Shown here: one piece after another, positions 36,472 through 49,822 of the stretch | How the letters are laid out: every line of letters starts with the position of its first letter | Position numbering within the stretch: position 1 is the stretch's first letter | Origin: Comamonadaceae bacterium OS-4 | Lineage (GTDB): Bacteria; Pseudomonadota; Gammaproteobacteria; Burkholderiales; Burkholderiaceae_C | Assembly (NCBI GenBank): GCA_027924025.1 | Contig: AP026970.1 | Location: 2,998,501 to 3,062,500 of the forward strand | Length of the DNA stretch: 64,000 bases | Reading direction: 5' to 3' | The notes under the pieces: generated by a model | Told to the model about the DNA's origin: nothing | The model's input: only the letters and a program-made list of their open reading frames with translations | Database searches by the model: none | Made by a program: the position numbers and the translations under genes

Positions 36472-37307
36472 GAAGAGGCCCCGACAGAAAAATCCGCATC
36501 CACAGGGGCTGCGGGGTAATGGAAACGCACCGGACCTTCGGGGAGCGCATTCACGAACTGATGGACCAAGGGATCGACACTGTCACGCACCTCTTGGGGC
36601 GTGCCCTGTGCCGCAATTTTGCCGTTGGCCAAAATAATGACTTGGTCTGCGATGTGGAAGGTTTCTTCCAGATCGTGCGACACCACAATGCTGGTCAGGC
36701 CCATGGCATCGTTGAGCTGGCGAATCAGGCGGGCGGCGGTACCCAATGAAATCGGGTCCAAACCTGCAAACGGCTCGTCATACATCACCAGCTCGGGGTC
36801 CAGGGCGATGGCACGTGCCAGCGCTACACGGCGCGCCATGCCGCCGGACACTTCGGACGGCATCAAGTCCCGGGCGCCCCGCAGGCCCACGGCATTGAGC
36901 TTCATCAGCACGATGTCGCGGATCAAGGCCTCGGGCAATTCGGTGTGTTCACGCAGCGGAAAGGCCACGTTGTCAAACACGCTCAAGTCGGTGAACAAGG
37001 CACCAAACTGAAACAGCATGCCCATGCGCCGGCGGGCTGCATACAGCTCTGCGGTGCTCATCCGGGTGATGTCATGGCTGGCCCCCTCGCCCGGGGCGCC
37101 ATGGAGCAGCACTTGCCCGCCTTGGGCGCGGTATTGCCCGCCGATCAGGCGAAGCACGGTGGTTTTTCCGCCTCCTGAGGCTCCCATCAGCGCGGTGACC
37201 TTGCCACGAGGAACGGTCAGGCTGATGCCGTCGAGAATGCGACGCTCTCCGTACCCGAAGGAGACGTTGTTCAATTCAACCAGAGCTGTAGAAGATGTTG
37301 GAGCCAT
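36468..37307 (-). CDS. mlaF: Phospholipid ABC transporter ATPase MlaF
   Basis: ATPase of the Mla phospholipid transporter and first gene of the mlaFEDACB block. It has 279 residues: Walker A GASGGGKT near 42-49, signature VSGGMARR, Walker B LVMYDEPFAGLD. The ATG at 37307 lies only 8 bases behind a stable hairpin (37316-37338), and no Shine-Dalgarno sequence is seen between them, so expression may involve read-through and an unusual leader or a start further in. Confidence 0.95.
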   Translation of the reverse strand: MAPTSSTALVELNNVSFGYGERRILDGISLTVPRGKVTALMGASGGGKTTVLRLIGGQYRAQGGQVLLHGAPGEGASHDITRMSTAELYAARRRMGMLFQFGALFTDLSVFDNVAFPLREHTELPEALIRDIVLMKLNAVGLRGARDLMPSEVSGGMARRVALARAIALDPELVMYDEPFAGLDPISLGTAARLIRQLNDAMGLTSIVVSHDLEETFHIADQVIILANGKIAAQGTPQEVRDSVDPLVHQFVNALPEGPVRFHYPAAPVDADFSVGASS

Positions 37308-37315
37308 AAAGCAAG

Positions 37316-37338
37316 AAGGCCGGGATGTGCCCGGCCTT
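37316..37338 (-). terminator. Terminator hairpin between gltD and mlaF
   Basis: A perfect 9-bp GC-rich stem AAGGCCGGG/CCCGGCCTT with a 5-base loop, followed on the minus strand by CTTGCTTT and immediately by the mlaF ATG. A second weaker dyad (ATAAGGG...CCCTTAT, 37345-37364) overlaps the gltD stop. Together they look like the end of the gltBD transcript. Confidence 0.65.
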
Positions 37339-37363
37339 GGAATGATAAGGGGGAAAACCCTTA

Positions 37364-38830
37364 TTAGCGTGGCAGGTCGGAAAAGCCCATCAGGAACTCA
37401 TCCACCGCACGGGCTGCTTGACGGCCTTCACGGATCGCCCAGACCACCAACGACTGGCCGCGGCGGATGTCGCCAGCGGCAAACACCTTGGGCACATTGG
37501 TCGCATAGCCACCAGTGAAATCGGTCGTTGCCTTGGCGTTTCCGCGTGCGTCCTTGTCGATACCGAAGGACTCCAGCACAGTCGCCACCGGGTTCACAAA
37601 GCCCATGGCCAGCAACACGAGGTCGGCCTTGAGTACTTTTTCTGTGCCGGGCACATCGACCAACTTGCCGTCTTTGAACTCGACTTGCACGGTCTTGAGA
37701 CCGGTGACCTTGCCTTTTTCGCCGATGAACTCTTTGGTCGAGATGGAGAACACACGCTCGCAACCTTCTTCGTGGCTGGAGCTGGTGCGCAGCTTCAGCG
37801 GCCAGTAAGGCCAGGTCATGGGGCGGTTTTCTTCGGCCGGTGGCTCGGGCATCACCTCAAACTGGGTCACGCTGACCGCGCCATGGCGGTTGGAGGTGCC
37901 TACACAGTCAGAGCCGGTGTCACCACCGCCGATGACGATGACATGCTTGCCGTCAGCGCGCAGCTGGTTCTTCAACTTATCGCCGGCGTTGACCTTGTTT
38001 TGCTGGGGCAGGAACTCCATGGCGAAATGGATACCGTCCAGATCGCGGCCGGGCACCGGCAGGTCGCGGGACTGCTCGGAGCCGCCGGTCAGCAGCACCG
38101 CGTCAAAGTCCTTCTTGAGCTGCTCGGGGGAAATGGTTTCCTTGGCCCAGTTGGTAACTTTGGAGCCTTTGGGCATGTCACCCACGAGCACGCCGGTGCG
38201 GATGGTGACGCCTTCAGCGACCAGCTGCTCAGCGCGGCGGTCGATGTGGGTCTTTTCCATCTTGAAATCAGGAATGCCGTAGCGCAGCAGGCCGCCGATG
38301 CGGTCGTTCTTTTCGAACAGCGTGACGTCGTGACCCACGCGGGCCAGCTGCTGGGCAGCAGCCATACCCGCAGGGCCGGAGCCGACCACAGCCACCTTTT
38401 TGCCGGTCTTGACGGCAGAGGGCTGGGGCTTCACCCAACCTTCATGCCAGGCGCGGTCAATGATGGCGTGCTCGATCGACTTGATGCCCACTGCCTCTTC
38501 GTTGACGTTCAAGGTGCAGGCTGCTTCGCAAGGTGCGGGGCAGATACGACCGGTGAACTCGGGGAAGTTGTTGGTGCTGTGCAGTGTGTCGATCGCGGCC
38601 TTCCAGTCCTTGCGGAAGACGAGGTCGTTGAAGTCCGGAATGATGTTGTTGACCGGGCAGCCGTTATTGCAGAACGGCGTACCGCAGTCCATGCAGCGCG
38701 CGGCTTGCTTGTTGGCCTGTGCATCGTCCAGACCGATAACGAACTCTTTGTAGTTCTTCAGGCGCTCGGTAACGGGCTTGTAGCCCTCCTCGATGCGCTC
38801 AAACTCCATGAAGCCAGTGACTTTTCCCAT
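37364..38830 (-). CDS. gltD: Glutamate synthase small subunit GltD
   Basis: NADPH-dependent FAD/Fe-S subunit that feeds electrons to GltB. It has 488 residues. N-terminal cysteine clusters [17 protein letters not shown] and CPAPCEAAC hold 4Fe-4S centres; the FAD site is [17 protein letters not shown] and the NADPH site [12 protein letters not shown]. It lies 34 bases after gltB in one operon and ends at a hairpin. Confidence 0.96.
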   Translation of the reverse strand: MGKVTGFMEFERIEEGYKPVTERLKNYKEFVIGLDDAQANKQAARCMDCGTPFCNNGCPVNNIIPDFNDLVFRKDWKAAIDTLHSTNNFPEFTGRICPAPCEAACTLNVNEEAVGIKSIEHAIIDRAWHEGWVKPQPSAVKTGKKVAVVGSGPAGMAAAQQLARVGHDVTLFEKNDRIGGLLRYGIPDFKMEKTHIDRRAEQLVAEGVTIRTGVLVGDMPKGSKVTNWAKETISPEQLKKDFDAVLLTGGSEQSRDLPVPGRDLDGIHFAMEFLPQQNKVNAGDKLKNQLRADGKHVIVIGGGDTGSDCVGTSNRHGAVSVTQFEVMPEPPAEENRPMTWPYWPLKLRTSSSHEEGCERVFSISTKEFIGEKGKVTGLKTVQVEFKDGKLVDVPGTEKVLKADLVLLAMGFVNPVATVLESFGIDKDARGNAKATTDFTGGYATNVPKVFAAGDIRRGQSLVVWAIREGRQAARAVDEFLMGFSDLPR

Positions 38831-38864
38831 GATGTACGTCCTTGTGCGTTAGATCAGACCGGCC

Positions 38865-43637
<4,773 letters not shown>

Positions 43638-43681
43638 GGCGCACTCCTGAAAATTGCAGTGGGATTGGAGAATACTGCAAC

Positions 43682-43697
43682 GCAACAAAAGTGCCAA
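43682..43697 (-). promoter_or_regulatory. Sigma-54 (-24/-12) promoter of gltBD
   Basis: The minus strand reads TTGGCACTTTTGTTGC, matching the RpoN consensus TGGCAC-N5-TTGC with the invariant GG and GC exactly 10 bases apart. The GC doublet is 44 bases from the gltB ATG, so a start near 43670 gives a leader of about 33 bases. Sigma-54 promoters need an activator such as NtrC; I could not identify its binding site upstream. Confidence 0.72.
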
Positions 43698-43708
43698 GAT
43701 TTTTAAAC

Positions 43709-43721
43709 GGGGTCTGACCCC
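43709..43721. repeat. GGGGTC palindrome flanking the Y1 transposase
   Basis: GGGGTCTGACCCC is a 5-bp-arm dyad set in a wider AT-rich symmetry (TTTAAAC ... ATTTAAA). A further GGGGTC occurs at 43758-43763. Such GGGGTC dyads next to Y1 transposase genes look like REP-type elements mobilised by RAYTs. It lies 12 bases upstream of the gltB sigma-54 site. Confidence 0.5.
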
Positions 43722-43762
43722 ATTTAAATTAAGCCAAAATGACGTCTGAATTTATTGGGGTC

Positions 43763-43797
43763 ATATCAATTTGATAGCAATGAGCGCTTTATTTACC
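43763..43797 (+). repeat. Degenerate AT-core repeat copy downstream of the transposase
   Basis: ATATCAATTTGATAGCAATGAGCGC followed by TTTATT resembles the GATAGC-GCTCGCGC-GTTATT order of the copy at 23287. It is more divergent than the others and could be coincidental. Confidence 0.35.
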
Positions 43798-43817
43798 TAC
43801 GCAAAGACACTATTTGA

Positions 43818-44510
43818 CTAAGTTTTAACGTGGAGAGCTGGCCGACCGGGAGCTTTTTTAGTGAGTCGACGGGCGCTGTTTTTTTGCAAATCTGCGACAA
43901 ATGCAGCATCGCCCAAGGCCCATCCACCGATCACAGCGTCGGTGATTTCACCCAATTGCACTGAATTGAGGCCCTCTCGCACCGCGGCTTGGTACTGCGC
44001 CTCCCGGGCAAACGGGGTATTGCCTAAACCCCAATACGCCGGATGTGTCGCAATGCGCTTGTCCACCCGGGCGCCGCTGTAATGGGCATGGGTCGACCAC
44101 GCATAGTCTGCCGGCCCGGCCCCCTCACCGTGTCGCAGGGCATGGGTATCGAAGTAGGTCAACACAGGTAGCAAATAGCGCGGCTGCAACACAGCCGATT
44201 TAAACCGCCCTTCCCACAGGGTGCCGCGGCGATCGTATTTGCTGTTGAAGTACCTGACATAGCTGCGACCCAAAGCCTGCATCAAGCCCGGCAAGCCCTC
44301 TGCACTCGCGGGCGTTACGAGCAAATGGAAATGATCTGCCAAGACCACATAGCCATGCACTGCGACGTGATTCGCCTCGGCAGCGCTGTAAAGCGCGCTC
44401 AGGAACGCGTCAAAATCCTCCGTATCCCGGCATACCGCTTGGCCATGGGCCCCGCGCTGCAACACATGGTGCAAGTGCCCTGCAATCGATAGTCTTGGAA
44501 GTCGTGCCAT
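43818..44510 (-). CDS. REP-associated Y1 (IS200-like HUH) transposase, RAYT
   Basis: Single-strand DNA transposase-like protein of 230 residues. The HUH metal motif is HFHLLVTP (about residues 60-67). The catalytic tyrosine is likely in the SYVRYFNSKYDRRGTLWEGRFKS block, which with the N-terminal ARLPRLSIAGHLHHVLQRG is diagnostic of REP-associated tyrosine transposases. The gene appears intact. GGGGTC palindromes lie on its 3' side; I found no matching dyad on its 5' side. Confidence 0.9.
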   Translation of the reverse strand: MARLPRLSIAGHLHHVLQRGAHGQAVCRDTEDFDAFLSALYSAAEANHVAVHGYVVLADHFHLLVTPASAEGLPGLMQALGRSYVRYFNSKYDRRGTLWEGRFKSAVLQPRYLLPVLTYFDTHALRHGEGAGPADYAWSTHAHYSGARVDKRIATHPAYWGLGNTPFAREAQYQAAVREGLNSVQLGEITDAVIGGWALGDAAFVADLQKNSARRLTKKAPGRPALHVKT

Positions 44511-44549
44511 GGCGGAGGATCGTAGCGGATACCCGACCCTCTATCGGAA

Positions 44550-45326
44550 CTACAAGGCACGAACCGGCAATTGGTACTGGGGAGCGCCCATCAAATCAAT
44601 GCCACAGGAAAGGTTCTCCAGCCAGTCCAACAACTGCGGTATCGCCGGGCCCACCAAGGGAGCGCCGTGCTGCGGGGCAATCATCCGGATATCCAACGCG
44701 CGCACCATCTTGACCCATAGCTTCAGAATTTTGTTGCTCACCATGTACCGCCGGTGGAATGCCTCCATTCCCGCGGGCATGGGCTGCAAGCTGCTAATAG
44801 AACGCTTGGCATCCTGCCCACCCACCATGGATACGCCCAAATCACCTGAAAACAGGATTTTGCTGATGGGGTCGTAGAACTGGAAATTGCCTTCAGCATG
44901 CATGAAGTGGGCAGGTAGTAACAAGATCTCCGAGTTGCCCAAGCGCAAGATGCCACCCTCGTCGGGGATGGGCGTGATGCGATCTTCGGTTTTCCCGACT
45001 TTGCAGAAATGGGGTGCAAACCGCGCCCAAAGCTGGGAGATCAGTAGCTTTGCAGAGGTGGAAGTCATCCATCGATCTAGGGACGCGATGATGTCTGGGT
45101 CGGCATGCGAAGCAATGATGTAGTCGAGATGCTGAGGCGCCACGTATTCACGCATCGTGAGATTCAGCGCGTTGAACGTCATGTTGCCGCCGGGGTCAAT
45201 GATGGCTGCCTGACCGTGATTGACAATGAGAAACTGATTGGCCTGTACCGCCTCTGCCTCGTCGGTTACCAGATCGGAAAACATGATGCAGCAATGCTGC
45301 GCACTTTTGAAAAGTTCAATTGCCAT
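44550..45326 (-). CDS. Metallo-beta-lactamase-fold di-iron protein, ODP/FprA-like
   Basis: A 258-residue stand-alone MBL-fold protein resembling the oxygen-binding di-iron (ODP) family related to flavodiiron proteins, but without a flavodoxin domain. The first metal motif reads SHADPDI instead of HxExDH, followed by AHFMHAEGNFQFYDP, LFSGDLG and APQHGAPLVG, which supply the other ligands. ODP proteins are implicated in O2 sensing with chemotaxis or diguanylate cyclase partners; no such partner is adjacent. Confidence 0.8.
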   Translation of the reverse strand: MAIELFKSAQHCCIMFSDLVTDEAEAVQANQFLIVNHGQAAIIDPGGNMTFNALNLTMREYVAPQHLDYIIASHADPDIIASLDRWMTSTSAKLLISQLWARFAPHFCKVGKTEDRITPIPDEGGILRLGNSEILLLPAHFMHAEGNFQFYDPISKILFSGDLGVSMVGGQDAKRSISSLQPMPAGMEAFHRRYMVSNKILKLWVKMVRALDIRMIAPQHGAPLVGPAIPQLLDWLENLSCGIDLMGAPQYQLPVRAL

Positions 45327-45340
45327 GGGGGTGCCCTATG

Positions 45341-45365
45341 AAAAATGGGCGCTGATGCGCCCATT
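45341..45365 (-). terminator. Terminator between lipoprotein and MBL genes
   Basis: A 9-bp stem AATGGGCGC/GCGCCCATT with a 4-base loop is followed on the minus strand by TTT, then CAT. It lies in the 86-base gap after the glycine-zipper lipoprotein gene and 15 bases before the MBL-fold gene. Confidence 0.6.
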
Positions 45366-45412
45366 CAAAACCCCATTGTGAAATCTATCGCCAGCGAAGG
45401 CTCTGATTCAAA

Positions 45413-45883
45413 TCAATTCTTGGGCGCCTTGGTAACGCGGACTTTGGAGCCGGTGGTGACCAACACCACAGGATCACCCGCCGCCAACTGCTCACCGCCT
45501 TTGGCCTGAACAATGGCGCGGCGGTCGCCGTTTTTCAGTTGCACCAGGATTTCTACCGCTTCTTCCTTGGTGGAGAAACGCTCAATCGCATTACCCGCGG
45601 CTGCGCCGGCTACGCCTGCAAGTACGCCAAGCACTTGCGCTTCGCGCTGCACGCCACTGCCGCTGAAGCCCCCAATGGCCCCCACGACTCCGCCTACCGC
45701 GGCGCCCACGCCGGACTGGTTACCATCCACCACGACATTGCGAACGGACAACACGACTCCATCCTGAACTTGCGCCAAGCGCTGGGAATCGCCACGCTGA
45801 ATGACATCAGGGCTGCTGCTCGCACATGCACCCAACAAAGCCACCGTTGCACTGATACCAACCCATTTCAACCACTGCTTCAT
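45413..45883 (-). CDS. Glycine-zipper outer-membrane lipoprotein (SlyB/Pcp-like)
   Basis: The start at 45883, with GGAG 7 bases before, gives 156 residues; an ATG two codons upstream is possible. The lipobox LLGAC puts the lipidated cysteine at 20. A Gly/Ala-rich zipper (GVGAAVGGVVGAIGGFSGSG and GVLAGVAGAAAGNAIE) spans about 59-105, then comes a basic C-terminal domain. The family is thought to stabilise the cell envelope. The gene is probably monocistronic, between the methyltransferase and a terminator. Confidence 0.85.
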   Translation of the reverse strand: MKQWLKWVGISATVALLGACASSSPDVIQRGDSQRLAQVQDGVVLSVRNVVVDGNQSGVGAAVGGVVGAIGGFSGSGVQREAQVLGVLAGVAGAAAGNAIERFSTKEEAVEILVQLKNGDRRAIVQAKGGEQLAAGDPVVLVTTGSKVRVTKAPKN

Positions 45884-45930
45884 AACCATCTCCAATTTGC
45901 AAAACATGTCTCTCAAGACCAGCTAACGCC

Positions 45931-46845
45931 TCAGGCCCCAGATCCGTTGTCAGGCTGATTGTCCATGGGCAATGTAAACCGTGTGTCAAGCAGGGCCAGA
46001 AGACCGAATTCTTGCAAAATGGACTTCAAACGCTCTGCCGCCTGCCGCTTCTTTTGGCCGGTGTAGCGCGCCAGAATCAACTCGTTTTTCATGCTGTGCT
46101 CCCAACCCACCAGCTCTGTGACGGTCACATGGTAGCCATGGGCTTCGAGGTACAAGCAACGCAACACATTCGTGAGCTGGCTGCCCATTTCACGGGTGTG
46201 CAACGGGTGGCGCCATAGTTCGGCCAGGGGTGTGCGCGTCAGGCTGAGCGCCTTGCTTTGACTCAAGTGCCGTGCCAGCTCTGCTTGGCAGCATGGCACT
46301 AGTACAAACGCTTTCACCCGCTTTTCCAACCCGAACGCGATCGCATCGTCCGTGGCGGTGTCGCAGGCGTGCAGGGCTGTGACCACGTCAAAGGTTTTGG
46401 GTAACTCTTCAAGCTGTGTCGCCGCCTCCACGCTGACGTTCAAAAAGCTCATGCGGTCAAAGCCCAGCTTGTCAGCCAAAACCCGTGATTTATCGACCAG
46501 TTCGGCCCGGGTTTCGATCCCATAAAGGTGGCTCTGGGGGAGGTGCTTGAAGTACAGGTCGTAAAGAATGAAGCCCAGATACGACTTGCCGGCACCGTGA
46601 TCCGCGAGGGTGAAGCTTCCGCCGGATGCTTGCGGCAACTCATTCATCAACTTTTCGATGAACTGGTAGAGGTGATAGACCTGCTTGAGTTTGCGACGGG
46701 AATCTTGGTTGAGCTTGCCGTCACGGGTCAGGATGTGAAGCTCTTTGAGTAGCTCTACCGATTGGCCGGGGCGGATCTCCGGGATCTGCCCTTCAGGCAA
46801 CGCTGGCGCCCCACTTTGACCGGGGGATATCTTGTTTTTTTTCAT
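45931..46845 (-). CDS. SAM-dependent methyltransferase (Methyltransf_32-like)
   Basis: The start at 46845 (MKKNKISPG) gives 304 residues. The SAM-binding core is seen in LADHGAGKSYLGFILYDLY (about 80-98), the acidic loop YGIETRAEL, and the motif VVTALHACDTATDDAI. A VPCCQAEL segment with paired cysteines follows, as in predicted rRNA or protein methyltransferases of this family. The substrate is unknown. It overlaps the DUF1415 gene by 4 bases. Confidence 0.8.
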   Translation of the reverse strand: MKKNKISPGQSGAPALPEGQIPEIRPGQSVELLKELHILTRDGKLNQDSRRKLKQVYHLYQFIEKLMNELPQASGGSFTLADHGAGKSYLGFILYDLYFKHLPQSHLYGIETRAELVDKSRVLADKLGFDRMSFLNVSVEAATQLEELPKTFDVVTALHACDTATDDAIAFGLEKRVKAFVLVPCCQAELARHLSQSKALSLTRTPLAELWRHPLHTREMGSQLTNVLRCLYLEAHGYHVTVTELVGWEHSMKNELILARYTGQKKRQAAERLKSILQEFGLLALLDTRFTLPMDNQPDNGSGA

Positions 46846-47447
46846 GTCGTTTCTTCGGGATGGGGGCCCGCAGCAGGGTGAGCCGCCACATCGAGCGCCG
46901 CCCACCCCTCTGCGCCAAGGGCCTCGAGGGTGGCAATATTGCGAGCATAGATCTGCTCAGCGTCGGGAAAGGCCTCGACGGCTTTGTCAATGCTGGCCTC
47001 GCGCAGCAGGTGCAATATCGGATATGGGGCGCGATTGGTGAAGTTGCCGATGTCGTCCGGCTCTGCATCGGCAAACTGAAAATCCGGGTGAAAACTGGCG
47101 ATCTGCAAATCGCCACTGAGCTTGAGCTTGCGCAGCAATTTGTCGGCGGGGTACAAAAAGTCATTAAACGCCAAAAACTCTGCCAGTGCGTCAGGCAATA
47201 TCAGGAGCGTGGTGTCTCGGGTCACGGCCGAACTGGCTTGCAGGGCGAGCAACTCCGTCTGCAAGACCTCCAACACATCTGCCGGCGCGATTTCCCGGCA
47301 CACCACATAGTGCACTTGGTTCTTGACGTAAACAGCCTTCGCAAACGGGCACAGATTGAGCCCGATCACCGCGCGCTCTAGCCACTGCCTGGTACGCGCG
47401 ATCACTACATCATCTGTTTGCGGGCCAAGGCGGGAGGGTTCAGACAT
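46842..47447 (-). CDS. DUF1415 family protein
   Basis: A 201-residue cytoplasmic protein of unknown function. The N-terminal WLERAVIGLNLCPFAKAV and the DFQFADAEPDDIGNFTNRAPYP block are the hallmarks of DUF1415. It overlaps the dGTPase-like gene by 8 bases upstream and the methyltransferase by 4 bases downstream, so the three are likely co-expressed. Confidence 0.88.
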   Translation of the reverse strand: MSEPSRLGPQTDDVVIARTRQWLERAVIGLNLCPFAKAVYVKNQVHYVVCREIAPADVLEVLQTELLALQASSAVTRDTTLLILPDALAEFLAFNDFLYPADKLLRKLKLSGDLQIASFHPDFQFADAEPDDIGNFTNRAPYPILHLLREASIDKAVEAFPDAEQIYARNIATLEALGAEGWAALDVAAHPAAGPHPEETT

Positions 47448-48612
47448 GAATCAAGGTCTTTCCGGTCAAGCGGGCGTGCTCGCGCAAGGCAAAGCGGTCG
47501 GTCATACCCGCAATATGGTCACTGACCCGCCGCTGAAGCGTGATCTCAGCCGCAGGCTCGCTGTCCTGGCGCATTTCAGCCGGCGTCTCCAGATAGGCAT
47601 CAAAAAGATCACGTATCACCTGCTTGGCCTTGTTCATCGTGTCCATCACCTGGTCGTGGCGGTAGAGGTGGTCAAAGAGAAATTTTTTCAACTCACGGGT
47701 TTCCGCCCGCATGCCGGGGCTGAACAACACCAAGGGCTTTGCAGCACGCACCTCCACCACATTTGCTGGCCGGCTCTCTGCCAATTGGGCTTGGGTCGTT
47801 TTCAGTACGTCGTAGACCATGTCGCTCAGCATCAAGCGGATGGACTCGTACAGCCAACGCCGCTGCTGTGGAGGCTGCGCCAGTTGCGCATGTTGTGTGA
47901 GCGCTTGGCGGGCGTAGCGCGAAAACAGGGGCACCTCCAGCATTTGCTCCAGCAGCAGCAGACCGGACCGGACACCATCGTCAATATCGTGGCAGTTGTA
48001 GGCGATTTCATCGGCCAGATTGCAGAGCTGAGCCTCGAGACTCGGTTGCCCGCCATTCAGGAATCTGCGGGCGACACCGGCAGCTGCAGAAGGAAAGTCG
48101 ACCTCGGCCTGCTCCAGCGCGTGGGCATTGGTACGGGAGCAGTGCTTCAAGATGCCTTCGCGAGACTCAAAGCATAAATTAAGGCCATCAAACTGGGGAT
48201 ACCGCGCCTCCAGGTGGTCCACGACCCGCAGACTTTGCAGGTTATGTTCAAAACCACCATATTCAGCCATGCACTCGTGCAGCGCGTCTTGCCCTGCATG
48301 TCCGAAAGGGGTGTGCCCTAGATCATGGGCCAAAGCGATGGTTTCGACCACGTCTTCGTTCAAGCCGAGGGTCCGAGCCATCGATCGCCCCAGCTGCGCA
48401 ACTTCCAGCGAATGCGTAAGGCGGGTGCGAAAGAGGTCGCCTTCGTGGTTGATGAACACCTGTGTCTTGTAGACCAAGCGCCTGAAAGCGGTGGAATGAA
48501 CAATTCGATCCCGGTCCCTTTGAAACGGGGTCCGGGTCGGCGCCGCCTCTTCAGGAAAGCGTCGCCCCCTGCTGGTCTCAGGCAAACAGGCGTAGGGCTG
48601 AAGCTGATCCAT
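47440..48612 (-). CDS. dgt: Deoxyguanosinetriphosphate triphosphohydrolase-like HD protein
   Basis: Hydrolyses dNTPs to nucleosides and triphosphate, tuning the dNTP pool. It has 390 residues. The HD-domain metal ligands are H67 in THSLEVAQ and H96-D97 in ALAHDLGHTPFGH, with a further Asp in the EIAYNCHDIDD block. The length fits the type 2 dGTPase-like subfamily rather than the E. coli Dgt of about 500 residues. It follows aroB after 57 bases that hold a repeat copy. Confidence 0.92.
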   Translation of the reverse strand: MDQLQPYACLPETSRGRRFPEEAAPTRTPFQRDRDRIVHSTAFRRLVYKTQVFINHEGDLFRTRLTHSLEVAQLGRSMARTLGLNEDVVETIALAHDLGHTPFGHAGQDALHECMAEYGGFEHNLQSLRVVDHLEARYPQFDGLNLCFESREGILKHCSRTNAHALEQAEVDFPSAAAGVARRFLNGGQPSLEAQLCNLADEIAYNCHDIDDGVRSGLLLLEQMLEVPLFSRYARQALTQHAQLAQPPQQRRWLYESIRLMLSDMVYDVLKTTQAQLAESRPANVVEVRAAKPLVLFSPGMRAETRELKKFLFDHLYRHDQVMDTMNKAKQVIRDLFDAYLETPAEMRQDSEPAAEITLQRRVSDHIAGMTDRFALREHARLTGKTLIHV

Positions 48613-48633
48613 AGAACTAGACGATTGCCCCTG

Positions 48634-48671
48634 CGATATGTGCGCGAGTAGCTACTATTTTTATAGCAATC
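48634..48671 (-). repeat. Interspersed AT-core repeat between aroB and dgt
   Basis: On the minus strand it starts TTGCTATAAAAATAGTAGCT and continues ACTCGCGCA, matching the core and GCTCGCGCA arm of the other copies. It covers the second base onward of the aroB stop codon region (TGA at 48670-48672). Confidence 0.6.
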
Positions 48672-49776
48672 ACAAACAACAAGCGTTTATCACTTCGCGC
48701 ACAAGCGCATCAGGCGCACTGCGGAGCGCTGCACGCCCCGGGCCATCGATCACTACAAACCGGATTTCACCCGCTTCTGATTTTTTGTCATGCCGCATCA
48801 AATCAAGATAGGCGCTGGCGTTGTCGACGGCATGGAGCAGCGGCGCTTTGACGGGCAAACCAGCGGCGGCGATCAAGCGCGTCAGTCGGGCCACAAAAGC
48901 ATCATCGACCAAACCCAGACGCTCTGACAAGGTTGCGGCCATGACCATTCCGCATCCGACGGCCTCACCGTGCAACCACTCCCCATACCCCAAGCCCGCC
49001 TCGATGGCATGGCCAAAGGTATGACCGAAGTTCAATATGGCGCGAAGCCCAGACTCACGCTCGTCTTGCCCAACAACCCAAGCCTTGATTTCACAACTCC
49101 GCTTCACCGCATGCGCCAGTGTGACGCTGTCCAGACTGACCAAATTCTCGATGTTGGCTTCGATCCAATCGAAAAACTCCATGTCAGCGATAGGTCCGTA
49201 TTTGATAACTTCGGCCAGACCAGCGCTCACCTCCCGAGCGGGCAAGGTGCCCAAGGTCGCCAAGTCACACAGCACCATCTGTGGCTGATAGAAAGCGCCC
49301 ACCATGTTTTTGCCGAGTGGATGGTTGATGCCCGTTTTGCCACCCACCGACGAATCCACCTGAGCGAGCAAGGTCGTAGGCACCTGCACAAAAGGCACAC
49401 CACGCATATAGCTCGCTGCTGCGAAACCTGTCATGTCTCCCACTACACCGCCGCCCAAGGCAAATAGCGTTGTCTTCCGGTCAGCTGTGTTGGCTAGCAA
49501 AACGTCGAAAATTTGATTCAACGTTTCCCAGTGCTTATGGGCCTCACCATCGGGGAGCTCCAAGATCAAAACACGCGCGTAATGGGATGCTAGCCCAGCC
49601 TTCAATTTGGCAACATACAACGGCGCTACCGTTGTGTTGCTCACAATCAGCGCGGTGTGCGCACCGGGTAAGTCGGAGAAGACGGACTCACTGACCAAAA
49701 GATCGTGGCCAATGTGAATGGGGTAGCTTCGCTCTTCAAGCGAAATGTGAACCGTGTGAAGCACTTGCGTAGTCAT
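48670..49776 (-). CDS. aroB: 3-dehydroquinate synthase AroB
   Basis: Second step of the shikimate pathway, converting DAHP to dehydroquinate with NAD and a divalent metal. It has 368 residues. NAD-binding motifs are [11 protein letters not shown] and [20 protein letters not shown], and the metal site is around [11 protein letters not shown] and the Glu of the preceding helix. It follows aroK by 46 bases. The stop lies at the edge of a repeat copy. Confidence 0.96.
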   Translation of the reverse strand: MTTQVLHTVHISLEERSYPIHIGHDLLVSESVFSDLPGAHTALIVSNTTVAPLYVAKLKAGLASHYARVLILELPDGEAHKHWETLNQIFDVLLANTADRKTTLFALGGGVVGDMTGFAAASYMRGVPFVQVPTTLLAQVDSSVGGKTGINHPLGKNMVGAFYQPQMVLCDLATLGTLPAREVSAGLAEVIKYGPIADMEFFDWIEANIENLVSLDSVTLAHAVKRSCEIKAWVVGQDERESGLRAILNFGHTFGHAIEAGLGYGEWLHGEAVGCGMVMAATLSERLGLVDDAFVARLTRLIAAAGLPVKAPLLHAVDNASAYLDLMRHDKKSEAGEIRFVVIDGPGRAALRSAPDALVREVINACCL

Positions 49777-49822
49777 AGCCCGATAGTTTAGGGCCTACCC
49801 GTGATGGGGCAAAAAGACCGGC

